Assembly: GCA_964019415.1 (NCBI GenBank)
Contig: OZ025880.1
Location: 7,432,585-7,496,584, forward strand
From: Ianthella basta
Lineage: Eukaryota > Porifera > Demospongiae > Verongiida > Ianthellidae
DNA: 64,000 nt
Reading direction: 5' to 3'
Of this stretch, positions 54,698 through 64,000 are shown piece after piece. The translations under genes and the position numbers were made by a program. The notes under the pieces are model-generated. The model saw only the letters and a list, made by a program, of their open reading frames with translations. It had not been told where the DNA came from and did not search any database. The first letter of the stretch is position 1, and each line of letters opens with the position of its first letter.

Positions 54698-56644
54698 CCT
54701 CTACATTTCTGTGCACTTGAAGAGAAACCAGTGATGCTCCTGGAGTATGCAAGAAGTGGGGGGAGGGGAGGAGAGTGTGAAACGTGGTGTGAGGTGGAGA
54801 TGTGAGGTACAACTGGCCTGACCTGGTTCAAGGTTGGGGTCCACCCCAGCCTCAATCATTGCTGCCACACTGTCATTCTTCCATGAATCCATCACTTCCT
54901 CCTCAGACCACCCTGCATCATGGAACAGGTCATATGACAGTCACATGACTCAACAATGGCTGCTGTAGTACTGCACACACTGACTGTGATGCTGGAGAAG
55001 TGCCTCTGCAACATGTGGAGCGATGGCCAGAGCGGCAGAGGTTGAGGCAATCATTTCTCTCTTCATGTCCTTCAAAGCGTCAGGATTACGGTCAAGAGTA
55101 AATGTCTGGGAAGATGGAGAGAGGGAGAGAAGAGGAGGCCAGGGAGAAGAAGGGGTCATGCATGAGAGGAGATAATGTCTAAGGAGTACTGAAGCTGTGA
55201 GTTGTACCTTGGCTCGGAACTCCAAGTCTGGGTCTTCTTTCGCTTCCACACCGGACTGGGAATGTGCATTGATGGGGTAGACGGGATTAATAGTGGAGTC
55301 ATACTAGAATGGGAATCAGAACTGAGAGGGGTACATCCCCCCTCCCCCTTCCCCCTCTCCCCTCCCCCTCCCCCTTCCCCCCTCTCCCCTCCCCCCTCCC
55401 CTCCCCCACTTCCCCCCTCCCCTCCCCCTTCCCCCCTCCCCCCTTCCCCCCTCCCCCCTCCCCCTCCCCTCCCCCCGGATACATACTTGTACTAGGACCA
55501 TCTTTGACTCGAGGAGTTTTGAGATGATGAGCTGCTTCCCTTCGATAGCAAGGTCGCAGGCCGTTTTCTGGTCAGCATTCTTCAGGTACAGTGGAGCACC
55601 ATGGGCCAACAGGAGCTGTTGGAAGGTGGTGCGGAGAGATTGGAGGGAGCAGACCTCCACACATCCCCCAGTGCATGCTATGGACCTCCACACATCCCCC
55701 CAGTGCATGCTACTGACCTCCACACATCCCCCCAGTGCATGCTATTGACCTCCACACATCCCCCCAGTGCATGCTACTGACCTCCACACATCCCCCCAGT
55801 GCATGCTACTGACCTCCACACATCCCCCCAGTGCATGCTACTGACCTCCACACATCCCCCCAGTGCATGCTACTGACCTCCACACATCCCCCCAGTGCAT
55901 GCTATGGACCTCCACACATCCCCCCAGTGCATGCTATGGACCTCCACACATCCCCCCAGTGCATGCTACTGACCTCCACACATCCAAGGAGTCCGGATTT
56001 GGCTGCTAGGTGCAGTGGAGTGTTGCCAGCCTACGGGGAGGTTGGGTACTCAAGTGATGACAGCACTACCTCCTATCCCACCACCTCCCTACAAGCCCCA
56101 CCCCCTCCCTACAGGCCCCGCCCCTCACTCTATCCCTGACGCCAACCGAGGGGTGGAACTTCCAGCTCCCGTTCAGAATAAACTCCTTCTCCCCATCAGA
56201 GCCAACCACCTGCCCCACCACGCCGTAGTCCTCCGCCCGGTCGGCGGGTAGACCGCGGAGCGGCTGGTCCAACAACAGTTGCAATAGTTCTTTCCTCTTC
56301 TTGTCCGCCCGCTGGCTGGCTCGGTGCGAGGAGCACGCCACGTGGAAGGCAGTCTCGCCCACTCCGTTCTTAGTGAAAGGGTCTCCGCCGCGCTGCAGAC
56401 ACTCGTTCAGGAAGAGCTTGTGTTCGTGGCGGACGGCGTAAATGAGCGGAGTGTCTTTGACAAGACTCTGAGACATTAGTTTGTTCGGGTTGAAGCGCTC
56501 CGAGAGATCAGCGGCCACGTCGGACTCGGAGGAGTGCATCTTGCGAATGATCTCCTCTTCTCCTGGTAGGCTGGTCTTGCTCGACCCGCCCTGGGCCGCA
56601 GGGTAGCAAAGAAACTCGAAGAACTTCGTCTCACTGTTGCCCAT
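49419..56644 (-). CDS. ANKIB1: ANKIB1-like ankyrin/RBR E3 ubiquitin ligase (804 aa, 20 exons)
   Basis: The exons are 56129-56644, 55974-56030, 55487-55615, 55208-55255, 54985-55105, 54823-54912, 54705-54739 (35-nt microexon), 54488-54585, 52757-52838, 52632-52694, 52411-52553, 52256-52341, 52095-52182, 51698-51746, 51555-51628, 51318-51381, 51123-51224, 50927-51005, 50627-50817 and 49419-49718 (805 codons). The N-terminus MGN (possible myristoylation) TKF matches ANKIB1. Ankyrin repeats include [10 protein letters not shown] and [16 protein letters not shown]1 is CEIC...[12 protein letters not shown] is [11 protein letters not shown]...CEDGHTFCW, and RING2 is CPRCK...NYGCNHITC...CWVC; the Cys of GCNH is the expected catalytic thioester residue. 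A coiled coil ([19 protein letters not shown]) and an acidic C-terminus follow. ANKIB1-type RBRs transfer ubiquitin from E2 via that Cys. Confidence 0.9.
49735..49763. repeat. (CAGA)n microsatellite
   Basis: CAGACAGACAGA run immediately upstream (minus sense) of the last ANKIB1-like exon acceptor. A related imperfect TGTC run is at 50881-50916. Confidence 0.9.
49790..50545. repeat. 21-bp minisatellite (GATGCACTGGACCCCCTAAGT)n
   Basis: About 36 units filling the last intron (49719-50626). In minus sense each reads GGGGGTCCAG|TGCATCACTT, an acceptor-like AG, but the real acceptor lies outside the array. Confidence 0.93.
51396..51510. repeat. (CA)n microsatellite with CGT interruptions
   Basis: Three CA blocks separated by CACGTC, in intron 51382-51554 of the ANKIB1-like gene. 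Confidence 0.93.
51757..52005. repeat. Polypurine (GGGGAGGGA)n tract
   Basis: About 250 bp of G/A on the plus strand in intron 51747-52094. In mRNA sense it is C/T and adjoins the acceptor of exon 51698-51746. Confidence 0.92.
52860..54455. repeat. ~21-bp minisatellite (GTGATGGGTGTGTGAGGTGTGA)n, 1.6 kb
   Basis: About 75 units with GTGAGTG, GTGAGCG, GCGAATG and GCAAATG variants and some 17-bp short units, filling intron 52839-54487. Reverse frames encoding [12 protein letters not shown] peptides are artefacts. Confidence 0.95.
54617..54696. repeat. (CA)n microsatellite
   Basis: Run with a few CG interruptions between the 35-nt microexon and the RING1 exon. Confidence 0.95.
55335..55478. repeat. 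Polypyrimidine CCCCTCCCCCTTCCCCC tract
   Basis: Plus-strand C/T tract in intron 55256-55486 of the ANKIB1-like gene. In mRNA sense it is purine-rich and sits just downstream of the donor at 55486. Confidence 0.9.
55650..55984 (-). repeat. 32-bp array carrying a 5' splice site, about 10 copies
   Basis: The minus-sense unit contains GATGTGTGGAG|GTCAGTAGCA then TGCACTGGGG. The ankyrin exon 55974-56030 ends with the first copy of GTGGAG|GTCAGT. Each later unit repeats GTGGAG followed by GTCAGT, GTCAAT or GTCCAT. Unit length 32 shifts the frame by 2. Confidence 0.9.
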
Positions 56645-56886
56645 GTCAGAAGTTATGCGCAGGGAATTCCCCTATAGTCAGCCCCTAGAGCCTGTTTACC
56701 AAGGACGACGCTTTGGCTACTTGGTACTATCTAATGTGATAACGCAGAATTACAGACGACCTCTCTCTGTACACAACAGCGCTAGCTTCTAATCATACGA
56801 CCCTCCGCGACTCCCTTCACCCACTTTGAGCAGAGGTCACTGGGGTCAGCCATCACGTGCTAGGGGCCGTGATCAGCAGCTTTAAA
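56645..56886. promoter_or_regulatory. Compact bidirectional promoter (ANKIB1-like / MLYCD)
   Basis: Only 242 bp separate two divergent start codons. No canonical TATA is seen. TTTAAAATGGC at the MLYCD start resembles the ATGGCGGC-type initiator context used by housekeeping genes. Confidence 0.45.
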
Positions 56887-59800
56887 ATGGCTGCTTGTAC
56901 TACTGCCATCCGAAGGTGCTCCTCCGCGCTAATCAGGAGGGCGGGACAGCCTCGCTCCGCACGCCTGTCCTCCTATTCCAGCGAGGTGAGCGGTTCTTTC
57001 TCGTACCTCGTAACTGGCGGCAAGTCGCAGAGTGCAGACATTGACTGCAGCGGGACCGCCCTGCATGGTGGAGCTGATCCTTCCATTAGGATAGCACCGC
57101 ACTTCATATGTAGCCATGTATGCGGATCTTTGCAGCAGTGCCCTGTTTAGAGAGGTGCCCTGTTTAGAGAGGTGCCCTGTTTAGAGAGGTGCCCTGTTTA
57201 GAGAGGTGCCCTGTTTAGAGAGGTGCCCTGTTTAGAGAGGTGTCCTGTTTAGAGAGGTGTCCTGTTTAGAGAGGTGCCCTGTATCCAAGGGGCTCAAGTT
57301 AATAGAGAACTTCCCCATTTGCTGCCATCTGGTCTGCATGTGTGTGCATACATCCTCCTCGCAAGCTCTCTCTCACTCTGTGTGTGTGTGGGGGGGGGGA
57401 GGTGGTGTATAAGCAAGTGTTGTTGTCCTTGCTTGCAGGGTCCCTCGACGGAGGCCTTCTGGGGCAGTGTTGTGGAGAGACTACAGGCTGCTCCGAGCAA
57501 CTTGGTCACTTCTCGTCTGGCTGCTGCCGTGCAGGGAGGGCTAGCAGGGGAGGGGCATGTGGAGCCACCAGCACAGGTTACTGGAGGGGAGGGGGAAGGG
57601 AGGGGGAGGGGCATGTGGAGCCACCAGCACAGGTTACTGGAGGGGAGGGGAGGGGAGGGGGAGGGGCATGTGGAGCCACCAGCACAGGTTACTGGAGGGG
57701 AGGGGAGGGGAGGGGGAGGGGCATGTGGAGCCACCAGCACAGGTTACTGGAGGGGAGGGAGGAGGAGGGGGAGGGGCATGTGGAGCCACCAGCACAAGTG
57801 CCTTATCTTCAGTGTGCATGTGGTCCTCAATTGCAGGCAGTGTTTGATGGGGTGACGTCCTGCTACAGTGGGCTGCAGCAAGAGGTACTGGAGTTCCGAA
57901 GGGACTGTCCCTTATTGACAGTAGGAGCACTTTATTTCCTTTCAACTCTCTTTTAGGAGAAGATGTCCTTCTTCACAGCACTCGCCTCTCACCTTGGCAC
58001 GGACAGGGAGCTCGCTGCTGTGGGTGGGGCTTGTAGGTTGTGGGTGGGGCTGTACGGTTGTGGGTGGGGCTGTACAGTTGTGGGTGGGGCTTGTAGGTTG
58101 TGGGTGGGGCTGTACAGTTGTGGGTGGGGCTGCACAGTTGTGGGTGGGGCTGCACAGTTGTGGGTGGGGCTGTGGTGAGCTGACCAAAGGCTTGTGGTTA
58201 CAAGTGCTCCTCTGTCCTTGTGAAGGGTGACAGAGCATCTCCACTGTCTGCAGCAGTGCTCTCCCAGCTGGGTCGGCAGAAGGGAGGCCTGCGGTTCTTG
58301 GTGGACCTTCGAGCAGACCTCCAGGTAGGCAGACAGGCTGGGGTGTTGTTGGTACTGTGTAGGGCGTACCTTCCCTGCAGGCAGCCCCTCGTAGCTCACT
58401 GTGTCCCCCCCCCCCCCCCCCCCCAGGCCTTGCCCCAGCCTTCCTCGCTGCGTGCCCTGGAGGAGGTGTTGACTAACCTGCTGGGACAGTATTGCTCACG
58501 TGACCTCCTGGAGGTGGAGAAGGTGACATGGCAGTCACCATCTGACCTCATTGAGAAGGTGGGTGGGGCTAGGAGGTGTGGTCCATGAGTTCCTGAGGTG
58601 GGTGTGGTGCCAGTGGACGTGCCCCTCCCCCCAGATCAGCACAGCGGAGGTGGTCCACCCGGTGAGACATTGGAAGGACATTAAGAACAGACTGGGACAC
58701 AACATGCGCTGCTTTGTTCTCACGCACAAGGGGATTCCCCGGGAGCCCCTAGTAGTGCTGCACTCCGCCCTCACATCAGAGCCGTCTGCTAGTGTACAGG
58801 TGGGGAATTCCCTCCTGTGTAGCCCATGTATGTCTGCAAGTGTTATTATGTTATGCAATATCCTCCCCCTTCCCCCTGCCCCTCCCCCTCCCCTTGGGAG
58901 GCAGGACCTGCTACATGCTGCTAGCCGGGAGGACTGCAGTGGGCGGGGCTTCTCCACAGCCGTCTTCTACTCCGTCTGGCTTAGGGAGCGAGGTCAGTGG
59001 AGCATGGCAGGGGCGTCCTCAGGATGACAGGGGGGAGGGGTTCTTGCATGTGCCCCACCCCATCACCACCTTAGGATTGGCTGGCCTGGACCTCCCCAAC
59101 CTGCTCATAAAAATGGCTGCCGCAGACCTCCAGGCTGAGTTTCCATATATGGGCATATTCTACACCCTGTCTCCTGTGCCAGGGTTCAGGAGATGGTTGG
59201 AGGGACAGCTCCGACAGAAGGATGGAGGTGTGTGCATCTCTCTCTCTCTCTAGCTCTCTGTGTGTGTGTGTGTGTGTGTGTGTGTTGTGCTGACGAGGTG
59301 TGTCCCCCCTGTTACTGCCCCACTGCAGCTAATCGTGCCGTGTGTGGTGTTCCCGGAGTAGAGAGAGTGCTAGAGCAGTTTCCCACTGACGGAGGCCAGG
59401 AGGGGACAGTGGACTCCTTCAAGGTGAAGACATGCGATTGGAGTAGGCGAGGGGGGAGACAACACAGTGTGAAGTGGTACGGCGGAGTGCTCTCCTGTTA
59501 CATTCTGTAGTGTGCGTGTTCTCTGTGCAGAGTGCACTGGATGCCTTGCCTGCGCAATGCGATGATGCTCAGTTCGTCGAGACACTGAGGAGGCCCCTGA
59601 TGCACTTGTGTGTGCACTACCTCATGATCAAGAGGGGAAGGAGTGTGTTGGACCCTGTAGGTGAGTCACACTACCATCACATGACTGTCACATGACCTGA
59701 ACTCGCTAATGAGCCCTCCCCCACCATGCAGCCAACTTCCACCTCCGCAATGGAGCCTCACTGCATCGCGTGAACTGGTTGGCCGACCGCAGTGGGCGAG

Positions 59801-59934
59801 GGATGCGCCGCTCCTATGGCCTCATGGTCAATTACTGCTACAATATGGCTTCCCTTGCCAGAAATACCAGGCGGTATTTGCAGGATGGGGAAGTCCCTTA
59901 CTCCCCTCAGCACCTGGACCAGTGGCTGACATAA
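56887..59934 (+). CDS. MLYCD: Malonyl-CoA decarboxylase (470 aa, 12 exons)
   Basis: The exons are 56887-56985, 57439-57576, 57837-57884, 57957-58019, 58226-58324, 58427-58558, 58635-58799, 58905-58992, 59075-59227, 59329-59423, 59531-59660 and 59732-59934 (471 codons). The first 30 residues are Arg/Ser/Ala-rich (IRRCSSALIRRAGQPRSAR), a mitochondrial presequence. Family landmarks are RFLVDLRADL, VTWQSPSDLIEKIS, AEVVHPVRHWKDIKNR, GEPLVVLH-like REPLVVLHSALT, LSPVPGFRRWL and ANFHLRNGASLHRVNWLAD. The enzyme converts malonyl-CoA to acetyl-CoA and CO2, relieving inhibition of fatty acid import. The catalytic His/Ser belong to the GNAT-like C-terminal domain. It ends DQWLT and lacks the SKL peroxisomal tag of the human enzyme (493 aa). 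Confidence 0.93.
57134..57283. repeat. 17-bp repeat (GCCCTGTTTAGAGAGGT)n
   Basis: Nine units in MLYCD intron 1; two carry GTCC for GCCC. Confidence 0.93.
57557..57797 (+). repeat. ~55-60-bp array carrying the exon 2 donor of MLYCD
   Basis: Each unit contains GTGGAGCCACCAGCACAG followed by GTTACTGG and then a G-rich tail. The authentic donor is CACAG|GTTACT at 57576/57577 in the first unit. Three further units repeat it, and a fifth has CACAAGTG, which destroys it. Each unit duplicates the last 18 coding bases. Confidence 0.9.
58019..58172 (+). repeat. ~22-bp array (TGTGGGTGGGGCTGTACAGT)n starting at a donor
   Basis: About seven units. The exon 57957-58019 donor GCT|GTGGGTGG is the start of the first unit, and GTGGGTGGGG recurs in each. 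Confidence 0.88.
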
Positions 59935-60166
59935 CTAGTGTACAGTTACTGTATAAATTATTACATTGTGTTGTATTATATGGATACACTGAATTTGAAT
60001 GGCTACATAATCTGCTACATTAATATAAGACACTACACAGTATTTTGTATACTAGCTAGCAATAAATTTAAAATATTCAAATAAATTTCAAACTATAAAC
60101 TGTACAACCTAACCCACCACAGCTAGCGGCCCTAGCCGGTAGTGATGTGGCCTGCTGTGTGTGGAG

Positions 60167-62216
<2,050 letters not shown>

Positions 62217-63229
62217 ACTGAGCTCACACAGTGACAAGATCGGACACCAGCGCTCCCTCTTCACTGGCTATGGTGCGGCAAAGTCACGGCGTAGCTAGTA
62301 CCTAGCCAGTGGCGTGAGCAAGATCAGCTGCTGGTCGGGCCACTCGTGCGCGTGCATCGCCCGTGCATGAGAGGCCAGCAATAGTATTCCGAGTCTGAAG
62401 GCAAAATGGAAGTGGAAATGTGTAAAATGTTTAACCGTGAAAATTAGAAACGATACGGTAAGACCTAGTAATGTCAATTTACAAAGGTCCTTGTGGACCA
62501 ACCCATGTGGTTATGCAATCCACAATGTCATGTGACCACATAGGATTGGGGGAACAGTAGCTTCACTGTATTGATGGATTCACTGTGTCACCCAATCCCA
62601 TGTGGTGGTGTTAAGCAATTAATGTTCTTGCTATCATGCAATTCTATTAATTGGGTGCTCAGAAGTTTTGATGAATGCTTTCATATGGTGCACCAAATCA
62701 TCGTCCTGATCATCTACATTACCTCACAAGGTTCCAGTCTGACTCAGGTCCACTGCACTACCTTGTGCCCCACGTATAGTGGTATTACAAGGGCGGGTCC
62801 AGGGGTGTTTCCAAGGTGTCCAGAAACTGGTCAGATCACCTCTGGCTAGTATTTGCATGTACCAGTCTTATAATGTCTATGCTTCCTTATAGCTATACCT
62901 TCATGTGTTGGAAACCAGTCATGAAAGTTTCTCGATCCGCCCCAGTATTAATAATTCATCATGCAAGGGACGTACAGTATCATATTTGAGCTACCACAAA
63001 GACGCCATTCATGTAGTGACACTGGACAACCCCTAGCTATTTGAGGTAAAGCCAATTGGGCAATACCAAGAGTGAGATTGCGTGTGTGGGGGTGTTATTA
63101 CCGTTATATGTAATTAGCCTGGTGTCCTAAGTGGACAAATACAGAGGATTAAGCCAGCCACACATATTTTAGATACAAGACTAGAGTGCACATACCCCAT
63201 GCAGGACTACACAGTGCAGCTCATACATA
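62217..63229. other. Intergenic region without recognised gene
   Basis: Upstream of the thiolase start. It is mostly unique AT-rich DNA. The only structured part is 62490-62610, an inverted single copy of the 79-bp repeat that forms the array at the window end. No conserved coding frame is visible. Confidence 0.6.
62490..62610 (-). repeat. Inverted diverged copy of the 79-bp repeat
   Basis: CCCATGTGGTTATGCAATCC, ATGTCATGTGACCACAT and AGCTTCACTGTATTGA match the reverse complement of the 63.4-64.0 kb unit in the same order, followed by a further CCCAATCCCATGTGG. Confidence 0.8.
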
Positions 63230-63247
63230 CACACATACACACACACA

Positions 63248-63318
<71 letters not shown>
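63229..63318. repeat. (CA)n microsatellite
   Basis: CA run with ACAT interruptions at its left edge, just before the 79-bp array. Confidence 0.95.
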
Positions 63319-63320
<2 letters not shown>

Positions 63321-63334
63321 GCATTACCATGTGT

Positions 63335-64000
63335 GGGGTAACAACACCACATGTGATTGGGTGAAGGCAGTGAAACCAGTGTTCATCCAATCCCATGTGG
63401 TCACATGACATTGGAGATTGCATAACCACATGGGATTGGGTCATTACAGTGAAGCCACTGTTGACCCAATCCCACGTGGTCACATGACATTGAGGATTGC
63501 ATAACCACATGGGATTGGGTCAATACAGTGAAGCCACTGTTGACCCAATCCCACGTGGTCACATGACATTGAGGATTGCATAACCACATGGGATTGGGTC
63601 AATACAGTGAAGCCACTGTTGACCCAATCCCACGTGGTCACATGACATTGAGGATTGCATAACCACATGGGATTGGGTAAATACAGTGAAGCCACTGTTG
63701 ACCCAATCCCACGTGGTCACATGACATTGAGGATTGCATAACCACATGGGATTGGGTAAATACAGTGAAGCCACTGTTGACCCAATCCCACGTGGTCACA
63801 TGACATTGAGGATTGCATAACCACATGGGATTGGGTCAATACAGTGAAGCTACTGTTTACCCAATCCCACGTGGTCACATGACATTGTGGATTGCATAAC
63901 CACATGGGATTGGGTCAATACAGTGAAGCTACTGTTGACCCTAGCCCACGTGGTCACATGACATTGAGGATTGCATAACCACATGGGATTGGGTCAATAC
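63335..64000. repeat. 79-bp tandem array built of two palindromes, runs off the window end
   Basis: At least eight units. Each contains CAATCCCACGTGGT...ACCACATGGGATTG (inverted arms about 22 bp apart) and then GGGTCAATACAGTG...CACTGTTGACCC (a second near-palindrome). The first unit (63340-63430) is the most diverged. Short Trp/Cys/His reading frames across the array are artefacts. Confidence 0.93.

Noticed and set aside
63335..64000. CRISPR-like palindromic repeat array
   Set aside because: The whole 79-bp period is repeated, including the would-be spacers. It is a tandem satellite.

Overview
The window is metazoan nuclear DNA. Genes are split by many short GT-AG introns, intergenic gaps are small, and animal-type families are present: SLC38 transporter, ZSWIM adaptor, calpain-7, ANKIB1-type RBR ligase, malonyl-CoA decarboxylase and thiolase. 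Dense minisatellites, compact head-to-head genes and a DUF6589 gene suggest an early-branching invertebrate such as a sponge; that placement is an inference and the species is unknown. Gene models below were built by hand by matching splice sites and reading phases. Every model is phase-consistent except the proline-rich gene at 21.2-24.9 kb.

Layout. 0-9.7 kb: three SLC38A11-like transporter paralogues (two on -, one on +), mosaics of near-identical and diverged tracts. 9.7-12.9 kb: intergenic minisatellites and a 64-bp MITE. 12.9-19.5 kb (-): a 527-aa multi-pass membrane protein resembling gustatory-receptor-like proteins, with a 3.4-kb intron holding a 46-bp satellite. 20.0-20.9 kb (+): a single-exon kelch protein. 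21.2-24.9 kb (-): an unrecognised proline-rich protein. 24,980-30,872: an apparently complete 5.9-kb DNA transposon with 92-bp terminal inverted repeats and a 9-bp target duplication. It carries a seven-exon DUF6589 gene (+) and a RecQ-family helicase (-), tail to tail. It sits exactly on the start codon of a ZSWIM-type gene (30.9-40.0 kb, +). 40.3-48.8 kb (-): calpain-7. 49.4-56.6 kb (-): ANKIB1-like RBR ubiquitin ligase. 56.9-59.9 kb (+): malonyl-CoA decarboxylase. 60.2-62.2 kb (-): cytosolic-type acetyl-CoA acetyltransferase. 62.2-64 kb: intergenic, ending in a 79-bp palindromic tandem array.

The two strongest observations are the DUF6589 + RecQ transposon, with a MITE that shares its ends, and a ZSWIM intron that consists only of an array of its own 5' splice site (about 23 x 19 bp) followed by an array of its own 3' splice site (168 x 28 bp). 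Introns of the ANKIB1-like and malonyl-CoA decarboxylase genes show the same donor amplification on a smaller scale. Malonyl-CoA decarboxylase (makes acetyl-CoA) and the thiolase (condenses acetyl-CoA) are convergent neighbours in acyl-CoA metabolism; the other genes show no evident shared pathway.
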